A stretch of DNA of 64,000 nucleotides from Xestospongia bergquistia (taxonomy: Eukaryota > Porifera > Demospongiae > Haplosclerida > Petrosiidae), in the NCBI GenBank assembly GCA_963965975.1, contig OZ014413.1, positions 622,501-686,500 of the forward strand, in the 5' to 3' direction. This document shows positions 46,001 through 63,500 of the stretch, in pieces (the stretch's first letter is position 1; each line of letters starts with the position of its first letter). The translations under genes were made by a program, and so were the position numbers. The notes beneath the pieces were generated by a model. The model was not told the DNA's origin. It did no database searches and was given only the letters and a program-made list of their open reading frames with translations.

Positions 46001-49000
46001 GTGCTTGATATTACATTTATATTAAAGTACATATTATTGTTATAATACTAACAATAATAATAATAATATGTATTACTTGTATATTTAGTTTATATAATAT
46101 TATCTCATTATATAGATTAAGTAATGATGTTGTATTATCACAGGTGAGTGGATAGATAGATTCTTATTGGTTTTTGCTATTGTCAGTTATCAATATGTCT
46201 ATCTGTGATAGCTCCTTTAGTTATCAATATGTCATCTGTGATAGCTCCTTTAGTTATCAGTATGTCCATCTGTGATAGCTCCTTTAGTTATCAATATGTC
46301 CATCTGTGATAGCTCCTTTAGTTATCAATATGTCTATCTGTGACAGCTCCCTTAGTTATCAATATGTCCATCTGTGATAGCTCCTTTAGTTATCAATATG
46401 TCCATCTGTGATAGCTCCTTTAGTTATCAATATGTCTATCCGTGATAGCTCCCTTAGTTATCAATATGTCAATCTGTGATAGCTCCTTTAGTTATCAATA
46501 TGTCCATCTGTGTTATCAGTGTGTATATCTTTACTATTAATTTTTTACTCCTTTTAGTTATCAGTATGTCTATCAGTAATGTTACCACTTTGTATTAATC
46601 AAAACACTCTTAACAGTCTTGATTGGTTGGAATGGACCTCACCTCTCACTACAATAGTATCCAGTCAACCATGTCCAGGTATAGTAATGAAGTTAACTAT
46701 TTGTGGTAAATATGCACTAAGGGATATAAAGTCTATCATTATGTAATGTAATGTAATACTATCTTGTTTATTAAGGATGTGATAACACTATATATAGTAT
46801 ATATTAATGTACTGTTGTTTCCTTCTTTAGAACATGAGTTGCTAGTTATTTACTCTATTACATTATACATCATGATTCTTAGGAAACATCAAGGTAAGAA
46901 TATTGACATATGGAGATTATATACTGAGATAGATGAGTGTATATACTGTGAAGTATGGAGATCATATACTGTGACATATGGACATCATATACTGTGACAT
47001 ATATACATGATTAATGAATAGATTAAGATTTAAAAAGGAAAAACAAATTATGTAATAACTCGTACCAATAAACTGAGATGGAACTGAGATGAATATGTGA
47101 CATATATAAGAATGATAGTTATGGAATGTTAAGTAAAAACATACAATAAATGAAAACAACTGACACATACTGAGAGGTGTTAATGAAAGTAAAAATTGAT
47201 ATTTTATTGTATTAAAATATAACACTAAAAGAGCGATATTATAAAGAGATAATGATACACTGTGAAAAATGAACTATAAGGTAGTAATTAATTGTTAAGT
47301 AACTGAATAACAACAATATAGTACATTCATATTATTAATATGATATAAAAATCATATTGTGCTATGAGGGGGTGTGCTGACAATCTCCACCATTAATGAA
47401 TCGGAATAGCCATAACATGTATACATGACAACAGTATAAAATTACAGTACAAATTGAACTCATTAGAACATACACAATTTAAAGTGATGCCAATATCCTG
47501 TTTTGAGCATGCTCAGTCACTATGATGCCAAGCATTCTCTGACAGTTACAACACATCTAGTTTGTGATCCAAAATGTGCTTTATTATACCAATTTCTGGC
47601 AATACTGATGTAAGGACTTTGTCCAGATAATATCAGACAATTAGATTCTGAAGCGATGACCTGTTGTAGTACGTTTAAATAAGCTTCATTTTGTAGCTTG
47701 CTGTGTGATAAGAGATGGTTAGTCCATGAGTGAGGGGTGTAACGTTTGTGATAGAGTGCTTGAAAAAATACTTTGTATGACATTTCTTTTGTTAGTGTCT
47801 TATCTTTTGTTTGATAGAGTGCAAGAAAAGTGTTTGAAGTGTTGTGTGCAATTTTGTAGGAATGAAATTGTGTTAATGTGCGTTCAAAACATGATGATAC
47901 TCTTTGTGAATTAGTTACAACATTGGGTGAGATCATTATAGCTGTACTCTTGTCTTTTATGCTGTTAAGGTAACGTTGTGCGTCTTTGATTATCAAGGGA
48001 CTAGGACTAATCCTTGAGATACTGTGGACAAAATTTTCACAATTATGAAGTGGTTCTTCGAATGAGTCCGGAGAAGGTTTGTGCGTCTTCCATTTTCTAA
48101 AGATAACTGCTACTTTAGAATTTTGCGATTGTTTTTGTAGAAATGAAATGAAATCACTAACCACAGTGAGTATCTGGCGAGTCGTCTTTTCGTTGTTAAG
48201 ACAAAGCTCCTGTGTTACAGTTAGTCCAATTTGTGAATGAAGACTTGTACGATAACTCTCAGAATCATTCATACAACTTGATGGTGTCTTGTGCTTAATA
48301 TTGTTGTAATGAGCATCAATATCGACTACTATAACATGAGTTATACGACTTATATCTACTTCCTTTATATCAATTAAACCACTACCTTTTCTGCTTCTAG
48401 CTAAGTCATTCCATGAAACCATATCATAAATTTTATAAAGACCTACATTAGATTTCTTTTGTGGTTGATGTAATGGGGTTACAACTTGGTCTTCACAGAG
48501 TACTGGTTCAACAACATCTAATGTTAATCTTCCTGCCCAGCACTGTAATGTAAGGATATGAGGGATAGCATTGGGGAGTGGAGTGTTTGGTATTGACTCA
48601 ATAAATATATAACCATTTGTTTCAGGTGCCAATGGTGGACTGACCAGCTGGTCTGGCATATGTTGGTCATTTTTTACTCTCATTAATTTCTCTTCTATTT
48701 CTTTAACTGACACACTCTCTTTAAGTTGTCTCCCATATGTTAGTTCCTTCTGTAATCGATTGATTGTGATGCCATTTGTCTCTCTCCTAATAACAATGCT
48801 GTCAACTTGTTTCTCATCTTGTCTGTTTCTTGTTGATATAAACAGGATGGTTGACACACTTAAAGTTAATGTTAACAAGATGATGACTATCTTAGACGAT
48901 CTGTGGCAGAAAAAGGAAAAAGTTATAGTTGTACAAGCCATTGAAGCTCTCAATTTTCTGTTAAAACACAGATACACAGATTGCTATCATTTTTCAAAGA

Positions 49001-51664
49001 CCAAAAATAATCAGTAATTTCTTTGAAGCTGTAACTATACTGCACTAAACCAAGCTAACGTTTGTATACCGTATTTTCTGATATATCCTTAATATAGTGA
49101 ATCACCTAGTTATAGTGTAAATCATGCTTCATTAATTTAATAAACATAGCTGTGGACACTTACTCTACTACACACAACAACTAGTATAACTCACTGGTAG
49201 CTTGAGCTATATTTGTTCTCAAGTTATATTACAACTATCACTATAAAGCATAATATCAATGAAATAACTAAGTAAAGTTACTGCATAAGCTGTTAATAAT
49301 TTCTATCTTATAAGGCTGCTTGGTATATCTAACATATAACTTACTAACCTCATTTTCTTGAACATCAATAGTTATAGCTTGAACTAACTGTAACAACTCA
49401 GTTTGACACTTTGTCCTTCTCTTGCCATCAGCCCTTCTGCTGTGACCTTTTAAAGCTTGTAATCTGATTATGTAACAAAACCTCTTGTTTGTTCAGCACT
49501 ATATTCAACACATCGTTACTAAGGCTTGACTTGGTATGTATCTTTTGCTGTGTATGGCTTGCTCTGTAATGTGGGCATTTAAGGTGTGTTACTATGCAAC
49601 TTGTGGTAGTATGCAAGAGTATGCGGTGATATACAATAGTATACTGTAGTATGCAATAGTATACTACAATATGTGTAGTGGTGTGCAAGGATATACTATA
49701 GGGTGCAAATGGTATACTGCCATATGCAATAATGTGCCAGGCTTCTCTCTGAAATGTCCCAGTTACATGTGTAGTTGTCCTTATAATAACAAACTAACTG
49801 ATTTAAATGTAGTAACTAACTACTAACTCGATCATGCATATAATGCTATTGGTAATTGGAGTACTACTGACACTATCCTGTGATGGCGATATACAATATA
49901 TAGGTAACAGCTGTCAGTATCTAAAGCATGCAAATAAGTCATTGTTAATATACAGGTGTGTCCTAGACGCAGACTCTAGAACTATTTCAAAACTTAATTT
50001 TTGTTTACTCATTTCTTTTTATGATCATATGAGTACCGATCTCTAGTAGATTTATCGGTTGCCAAATTCTTCAAATAAAATAGTAGTACTCTGACCTTGT
50101 TTAGATATAAATGATTCATAAGTGCACTTCCATAAGAGGTATTGGATGTCACGATATTAGCATAATATCTATCATAGCTACTAGACTCTACATAGCCAAA
50201 ATAGTTAGCACCTGTTAGCACTAAATAGATAGTTGTTGTTTATGCAGTGTCTGTACACCATCTTTCCTCTATAACTGGATGTCCTCATTAAGTGATAATA
50301 TCCTTCATTAACATTATAATAGTAGAATGCCTAAGTCTATTATATTTAACAAAATAAATACATTGTTATTCTCTATTAAGTCTCAATGTCCAATCTTAAA
50401 ATATTTTTTATTTCGGTGTAAGACAAACGAAAGATTAAAGCAACATGATTTTAAAAACACTTCTTTGATGAATTCCTTTGAGAGTTGTAGTCATGAGTTC
50501 TGCTAACATCACTTCTAATAAAGACATAGAGACCGACTACAAAGTATCTACAAATCACTATCCTTTTAAACTATAGAATTACCAATTACAATGATATAAT
50601 AATATAAAATAAATGTACATACTATATCTTGGGAAGGTATACTTTATTGGTAGCAATAGTAATTACTTACAGTATGGCTTGCTAAGTGCTTGCCAATTAT
50701 TGGTTTCTTTGAATTGGTACATCACATACCACTAAGAGATCGTTTGTTGTTGCTGTGGGACTTTTCATATGGGCTCTGTTAGGTGGTGTCATTACTATGG
50801 TAATGGGTAGCTGTGTCTTTTGATGTTTCATTTAAAAACATGTGTTACATAGATTGGTTGTGGATCATGTAGGTTTGTGGGTATGTGGGTTGAATAAAAT
50901 ATGGTTTTGAGGTTAGTATCTTTACTTATAGAGATAATTAATTAGTTGTGAAGTGGTTATGTTGTGTAGTGAACGATCTTGTTATGTTGTTGTTGTAATG
51001 CGGAGACATCTTCAGTTGCCAAGTTGTCATACACTCATGTTTAAAAAGGAATATCTTAAACTTAATCATATTCTAGCGGTTTTTATGATATATCAATAAT
51101 GTCATCTCCTATATATAGAATGGCAGTATACATCGTCAGTAAACAAGATATTAAATCAAGTGGTAGGAATATTAACCAGCTGTGTGTCACGTATGACTGA
51201 CCATGGAAGTCACGACACTCGGAATGAGATATTTGAACTATGCTTTATTGCATTACAAGGTAAAAGGTTATCTGAGTTTGTTTACATGTCATAATTTGAT
51301 AATTGCCTTAGAATTTTAAATTTTCAAATATCTCTCATTAGCACATATTTGTCATTTAAATATTATTATTATTGATTTATTATTTTTTCTTTCAATATCT
51401 TAGAATTAACTGTACTTGCTAGCCGTTCAGTGGATATTAAAAATGCTTTAATTAATTTCCCTATACTAAGCTCTATAAGTCAGTTACTTAAACAGTTGCT
51501 ACAGAGAGAAGGTAACTAAATTATCATGTTTTGTACATGTACATGTATACCTATTATGGAGTATTAATCACGTTACTGTATATTATGTTGTCATAGTAAC
51601 AACACAAGATCAACAAACACTTATATCTTGTCTTGATAAATTAATGAAGACACTCAATAAATAA
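43007..51664 (+). CDS. NCDN: Neurochondrin family protein
   Basis: Sixteen exons, frame checked at each junction: 43007..43102, 43152..43251, 43322..43395, 43605..43663, 43722..43858, 43924..44105, 44333..44414, 44464..44566, 44749..44791, 45006..45550, 46116..46143, 46558..46678, 46831..46893, 51119..51259, 51404..51511, 51597..51664; 649 residues (human neurochondrin is about 730). Recognition rests on the N-terminal block (RCLALIQSAQSDNERLASLL, then TRKKIFDTIGFTFINRLI), on VHPQVTSKIP, KFELCQLL and VRLVGAWLAEDSLSLTSEV, and on the all-helical armadillo-like character. In vertebrates it is a cytosolic protein of neurons and bone linked to signalling and neurite growth. Its 4.2-kb intron 13 hosts a minus-strand gene. 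The stop lies 135 bp from the convergent PTIP stop. Confidence 0.9.
44626..44694. repeat. Dispersed 70-bp repeat, copy 1 (pair with 47235..47305)
   Basis: The sequence attataaagagataatgata, then ctgtgaaaaatgaactataag and tagtaattaattgttaagta, occurs here in intron 8 of neurochondrin and again at 47235..47305 in intron 13, with about three differences. Same orientation. Origin unknown. Confidence 0.85.
46184..46515. repeat. 34-bp minisatellite carrying copies of the exon 12 acceptor of neurochondrin
   Basis: About nine units of gatagctcctttagttatca plus atatgtccatctgt. The unit is nearly the same as the 3' splice site and first exon bases of exon 12 (ctccttttag/TTATCAGTATGTCTATC at 46548-46574). 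The array therefore looks like an amplification of that acceptor, and each unit presents a pyrimidine-rich tract plus AG. Confidence 0.85.
47235..47305. repeat. Dispersed 70-bp repeat, copy 2
   Basis: See 44626..44694. This copy sits just 3' of the nested minus-strand gene. Confidence 0.85.
47520..48977 (-). CDS. Intronless type II membrane protein, glycosyltransferase-like, nested in NCDN intron
   Basis: A single uninterrupted frame of 485 residues on the minus strand inside intron 13 of neurochondrin. Two starts are possible: 48977, or the ATG at residue 13 (48941). A short basic N-terminus is followed by one hydrophobic segment (SSKIVIILLTLTLSVSTILF), a coiled/charged stem (LQKELTYGRQLKESVSVKEI) and a large domain with conserved-looking cysteines. 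This layout is typical of Golgi type II glycosyltransferases. The HILTLQCWAGRLTLDVVEP block near the start of the domain and CLILSGQSPYISIARNWY near the end recall fucosyltransferase-like families, but I do not see a diagnostic motif and cannot assign a family. Lack of introns among intron-rich neighbours suggests retroposition. Confidence 0.65.
   Translation of the reverse strand: MYLCFNRKLRASMACTTITFSFFCHRSSKIVIILLTLTLSVSTILFISTRNRQDEKQVDSIVIRRETNGITINRLQKELTYGRQLKESVSVKEIEEKLMRVKNDQHMPDQLVSPPLAPETNGYIFIESIPNTPLPNAIPHILTLQCWAGRLTLDVVEPVLCEDQVVTPLHQPQKKSNVGLYKIYDMVSWNDLARSRKGSGLIDIKEVDISRITHVIVVDIDAHYNNIKHKTPSSCMNDSESYRTSLHSQIGLTVTQELCLNNEKTTRQILTVVSDFISFLQKQSQNSKVAVIFRKWKTHKPSPDSFEEPLHNCENFVHSISRISPSPLIIKDAQRYLNSIKDKSTAIMISPNVVTNSQRVSSCFERTLTQFHSYKIAHNTSNTFLALYQTKDKTLTKEMSYKVFFQALYHKRYTPHSWTNHLLSHSKLQNEAYLNVLQQVIASESNCLILSGQSPYISIARNWYNKAHFGSQTRCVVTVRECLAS
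48978..51118. other. Rest of neurochondrin intron 13
   Basis: Presumed promoter and 5' region of the nested gene, then AT-rich sequence. It includes a degenerate repeat of gtatgcaatagtatact-type units (about 49600-49735) and the doubtful small frame at 49834. I see no further exon of neurochondrin and no RNA gene. Confidence 0.45.
49834..50046 (+). CDS. Small hypothetical secreted frame (doubtful)
   Basis: A 70-residue frame starting MHIMLLVIGVLLTLSCDGDI, which reads like a signal peptide with cleavage before DGDIQYIGNSCQYL. Three cysteines and an N-K-S site follow, then a less convincing tail. It may be the first exon of a small secreted gene within the neurochondrin intron, or chance. No downstream exon is identified. 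Confidence 0.25.
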   Translation: MHIMLLVIGVLLTLSCDGDIQYIGNSCQYLKHANKSLLIYRCVLDADSRTISKLNFCLLISFYDHMSTDL

Positions 51665-51799
51665 TTAACAATTTTGTAAGTTTTAATGCGTAATGAATAA
51701 TATTAATGAAAAATGATTGTTGTTAACTTATAAAAAACCTTTATATACAATATTGATTATGTTAATTGAGAATAAAATAGTTATAAGATGAAATAAAAT

Positions 51800-57648
<5,849 letters not shown>

Positions 57649-57776
57649 TTTATTAATCACTTATAGGGTTAATAATTCAACAAGAAAGGGGCGTTCCGAT
57701 AGCACTGTGTGCAAAGAGGAAAAGCACTTTATTTCTCAGCTGCTGGTTTGGACAGTGAAGATATGCTATAAAGATA
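57649..57776. promoter_or_regulatory. Putative bidirectional promoter (PTIP / cadherin-like gene)
   Basis: 128 bp between the divergent start codons. It contains a relatively GC-rich block (aaaggggcgttccgatag) and no clear TATA box in a standard position. Shared control is inferred from spacing only. Confidence 0.45.
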
Positions 57777-60484
57777 ATGCAGTTTCACTGTATTTTTACA
57801 TTCTGCATTCTGTTGGCTGCAGCAGGTGTGCAGGGACAACAAGGATTAAGTAAATATGCTGCAAATGTCTTTTGAACATTCTATCAAAGAAGTTTGAATT
57901 ATCTATTATTTTTGTTTCTTTAGATACTGACATTGAATCTACTTGTACAGGTATACAATATTATGCAGACATGTAAATACAATTGTTTCTATATTCTTCA
58001 TTCTTTTCTTCTCATTTCTTTACAGATCCTAATGAAGCTGGCTGCCAAGCTGATTGCCCAATATATAAAGAGGTACATTTAAGAGTTATCAATGTAGAAA
58101 ATACAGCTGCAATTTAAATTCAAATTTTTGTAGCAATTGTTTGAATAAACTATTAGTACTGAAATTTTTGTTTTCTCCTTTTGACTGATAATATTGATTT
58201 ACAACTCTAGACAATGTCATACACCCTTCATATTTATCGTTTCCCTTTCTAGGGTGATCGTCCCACCTCAGTACTCAAAGGGGTGGGTCTCTATGTTAGT
58301 GACAATGATCTCAATGAGCTCTTTCTAATGCAGGTGGGTGGGCCCTCCATGATATTCAATAGTATTCATTAATATATAAAACTGCTTGAATATAGTTATT
58401 AAAATATGAATATTAATTAAACTGTTTATGAATGATGTTATAATGATGGGTGGCAGTGGCTGTTGCCATGGAGATGCATTTTTGACTCTCTGAAATAAAT
58501 CTGGCACCCACCCACAGTTTAAGAAGAAAATATTTATTAGCATTTGCTGACCTTTATGTATATGTACATGTATTTATACATGTACATACTTACCACATGT
58601 ATATACAGATAATTACATGTGCATGTAGATAATACATGTTGTCATCATTCACAATATACCGTAGATCAGGAAAGTTTTGTTGTTAAAATCCGAACATTGG
58701 ACGGCATACAAAAATAAATTACACAAACATTATTACACATTGAATTAAATAGGGTTAATAAATTTAGTACACGCCTCTTATGTTAAAAAAATTTTTAACA
58801 CGTAAATTTTTTACATGAAACTTTTGTAACGCGAAAGTTTCCCGATCTACGGTATCAGTACACAATCTATAGAAATAGAAATAGCCATTCATTATACTTT
58901 CTACAGTCAGCAATGGTTGAAGTGTTTCCTAAAAACACAGCCGACTTCTCAACTATTGTTCTCAATGCTACATACTTACCTGAAGGTCTAACTGCTGAAT
59001 ACTCAACAGAAGAAGGAGGTATACATAACATACATACTAGTAGTGCTTATCACATGTACGACATGTGCATAACTTAACAGTATCACATGTACAACATGTG
59101 CATAACTTAACAGTATCACATGTACAACGTGTGCATAACTTAACAGTATCACATGTACTACATGTGCATAACTTAACAGCATCACATGTACAACATGTGC
59201 ATAACTTAACAGTATCACATGTACTACATGTGCATAACTTAACAGTATCACATGTACTACATGTGCATATTATACTATATCTACCTGTCGTATTTTCAAT
59301 AGTTCTTTACATTGATGGTGATGCATCAGTTGTAACATATCAAGCTATCTTACGTCATGTGGACTTCTATATTGGAGCACTAGAGCCAGATACCATAGAC
59401 AGGACTATCTGTTTCTTTGTTTATGATGGCAAACATACCAGTGATCCAGCTTGTGTTAAATTGAAGATACAACCCATTAATGATAACATACCTTATCTTA
59501 ATGCTACTGCTCTTGGAGAACCTTATGTTGAAGGAACAGACAACGTATTACTATTGGAGTCTTTAGAAGTTAAAGATGATGATCATCCTTACTTGTTCCC
59601 AATGCAACAAGCAACCGTAAGTTTATACTGTATAATTAGATGTACAGCACATACATGTGCATCACATGTATATCACATGTAATGCATGTGATATTATACT
59701 GATAGATATTGTATTTAAAATAATATTAGTATATGAAGTATTAATATACTACTTAACTATGAATTAAGTTCTAAGACTCATTATAATTATTATAATATTT
59801 TCTGTTTAATATTTGTTCTTTCTTTCTTAAGTCTTTTAAGATGATACATTTTTACTCTTCACAGATTAATGTATCTGGTTTATGTCACTCTACTGATGAT
59901 CATATATTGGTTGATACAACTGACACAAATATAGTTGTAGTACAGTCTGGTGCTTGTATTGTACTTCATGGAGTTGATACTATAGCTAACTACACTAAAG
60001 TGCTTCTCTCTGCCAGGTTAGTGTGTATTATATACAAGATCTAAGTAGCTGTTGAATTGTGACTTGTTTGAAAGCTGTATGTTCAGTTTATAACACAGCT
60101 GGTTAAATTAATAGTTGATCTGTTAGCTGGTCAGTCAGTTAGCTTCCAATAATCCCCTGATTTTAAAAGGACAGTTGTCTTTTTAAAAATCAGTGATTAT
60201 ATATAGAATTGTATATTGATTTCATTCATTTGTTACTAAATTATGTTAAAATTTAGACAAATTCTAACCTCATTATGATTCTCTTCTTCTATATATAGAT
60301 ATAACAACACAGCTGATGAACCTATCCTATCTAATAGAACTATAATATTTGCATTAAGTGATGGTCTCAATGAGGGCACAGCTCAAATAACTCTATCAAT
60401 AAAAGCAATTAATGATCATCCCACAGATGTAAGTACATGTGCTATCAATACTATATGTAATGTAATGTATATATCTCTCTCTCA

Positions 60485-60540
<56 letters not shown>

Positions 60541-63500
60541 AGGTCACGTTTCTACCAAATGAAGCCAACCTTACTGAGTCAAGCAATGCAGTAGCAGCCA
60601 TCTCATCTCTTTCCATGTTAGACCTATATGATGGAGATATCTATGAGTAAGTCGGCATTAGTTGATGATATTAAATGACAATATTGTTATATTAATATAG
60701 AAATGTATATGTGTATAGAGCTGATATAGAGATCTTAAATGTCTCATCAGTGGAATATGTTAGATATTATGGTGCAACATACAACAATATAATGGTAAGT
60801 TTGTCATCATAAATCACACTTAAAGATTATAGTATTTACTATGACAAACTGTATTATTAAGTATTAGATTTGAATCAATACAACATTTGATAAATCAGGT
60901 AGAAACAATACTATTTGAGATATATATATAACTGTCTTGTCTTATGTATAACTCATATAATCAAATATCTGTGTAAAGACTATGTAGATATAGGTGTGAT
61001 AATGGTCACCTTACAGACATATTTAAGCATGATTGAATAAATGTTAATTTTTCATTGCAAGTACTTGAATTTACTGTGAAAAATATTTTATAAATCCATG
61101 TAACTTACATGTACAACTCCCTCCTTTATTTTATATTTTTATATTTTATAGATATATGGTAATGATACAAGTCATCTTGTTCTCAATGGTACAGCTTTAT
61201 TACAAGATTATCAGGATATATTAAATGACAATGTTTACTATGGGTTATTGCCTGGAGTGGAACCTCCTTGCCCTTTGGCTAGGCTATTACAAATTACCAT
61301 TAACAATGACAGGTTAGTTATTAAATCACATTAATATTTTGTTACTGTAGTCCTTGAAGTTTTAATGTGTAGTCTCATGATCCTGTTGTCAGGTTATCGT
61401 CAGGTTGTTACCTCCATTGGAGTGTGACACTATTTATTATAATATAATAAATTGTGAAGAACACACACTTATAATTATAATAAGTATGATCCTTTCCTAT
61501 AGGATGGATATTCTCATTATTAATATTAAACCAGTGAACAACTTACCTCCAACTGTTAGTAATCTTGATGTTGTAACATTTATTGAAAACATAGAACTTC
61601 AACCGTTAAGTAGTCTTAGTATTTCTGATGACGATCAATTTTGTCAGCTGTATGGAAATGTGCTGATGTCAGCAGATGTTATGCTGATTGATTATAAAGC
61701 TGACGAAATATTGACAGTTAGTTCTTTATAATATACCAGCTGCATTATTAAAAGTGTCTGTCTTTGTCTATATACAGATTCCTCCTCAGTCATGGTTGAC
61801 ATGGGATAGCTCATTGTGTAGTGGATCTGTAAATCCCTCATCTCCTTCTCAAAATCAACTAGAGTCTCATATAGCACCTGTCCGATATTATAATTGTACT
61901 ATTGGTAACAATATTGAAGTCCGAATTAGAGGTGTAGCCACTCATCATCAATATCAGGTAAAAAAACCAGATAACAATAAAAGAAATGAGATTAAGGATA
62001 ATGTCAACTGTTCTTGGTCTATAATATAGTAACTTGGCGCTAATTACATACATGTACATGTACATGTATGATCATGTGATCTCTGATACATTGTGCATGT
62101 ATAATCATGTGATCTATGACACATTGTACATGTATGATCATATGATCCATGACTCATTGTACATGTATGATCATGTGATCTTTGACACATTGTACATGAA
62201 TGATCATGTGATCTTTGACACATTGTACATGTATGATCATGTGATCTTTGACACATTGTACATTCATGATCATGTGATATCTGATACATTGTATATTGTT
62301 ATCTTTAGACACTTCTGCAATCTCTAGTCTACGATAATAATCGTCAAGAACCTGATCCAATCAACAGAACCTTAACGGTAATAAATACTCTAATTTAATT
62401 AATAATCTTAATTATTTGTTTTATCTATTAATTTATTAGGTTCAAGTTAATGATGGCAGTTTCCCCAGTAATGTTCTTGCTGTTACCATAGTAACAGAGC
62501 CTGTCAATGATGAACCTCCAGTTGTTAATTCTGATGGAGTTGAGTTCATCTTTATTGAAGAGGATGGTCCTATCAATATTGTAGGACCAGCTGCAAACAT
62601 TACAGATATGGACAACCTACCTGAACATAATCGTGTTAACTATGTCTGTGCTCAAATAAATCAACCCAAACCTGGTGATGGACTAATGGCTCCTTTAATT
62701 AATTCTTCAATTGTTACCGTGGAGATGAACAACTCAAAACTTTGTATTGATTTCAGTTCTTGCGATAATGATTTCACTGACGACAGTTGTTTTAATAGCT
62801 TATTACTTGGTATTGAGTTTAACAATACACTAGATGAACCAGATCTTACTGATCGTATCATATCACTTATTGTAAGTTTAACAAAACATTAATAAATAAT
62901 TTATTGTTATTAGTTTTTACTTTATTATCAAACCCTTAGTTAATTATATTAATTAATGTCTTGAGAATGAATTATTTCATTTGTATTTTCATAATAGGCT
63001 TATGACAGTAATTATAATCTCAGCTGGACAACTACTGTCACTGTGAAATTTAAAGCTATTAATGACAAGCAACATATCTTGTATCTTAATGGAACAGCCA
63101 TGACTACATATTCAAATGTTACATTCATTGAAGAAGGTCCAGCTGTTCTTTTAACACAAGATTTGTTAATCTCTGATGATGATACTGGATTGAAACAATT
63201 CAATGAAGCTACCATTACAATTCAAAAAGGTAGATTGCTATACAAACACCTTTTAATTCACCTGTCCATTTATTGACCTCTCTGTTTGTTCATCCACTGT
63301 CTTGTTCCTCCATGTAGCTCATGATGAAGACTATCTTGAAATCAATTGGTCTCTGGTGGATATTAATAACTTAACAAATAAAACTAACGCTAACCAAACA
63401 CAGATCACTATCTTAGGCAATGCTACTCAATACACATATGCATCTATATTACAAACAGCTAAATTTGGTAACACAGCTGACGAGCCTACCCCTCCATATA

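Noticed and set aside
59003..59302. Repetitive frames on both strands
   Set aside because: The 33-bp period is a multiple of three, so the minisatellite is open in several frames. It lies in an intron bounded by good splice sites.
62034..62360. Histidine/cysteine-rich repeat frames on both strands
   Set aside because: Same artefact from a 33-bp minisatellite in intron 13 of the cadherin-like gene.
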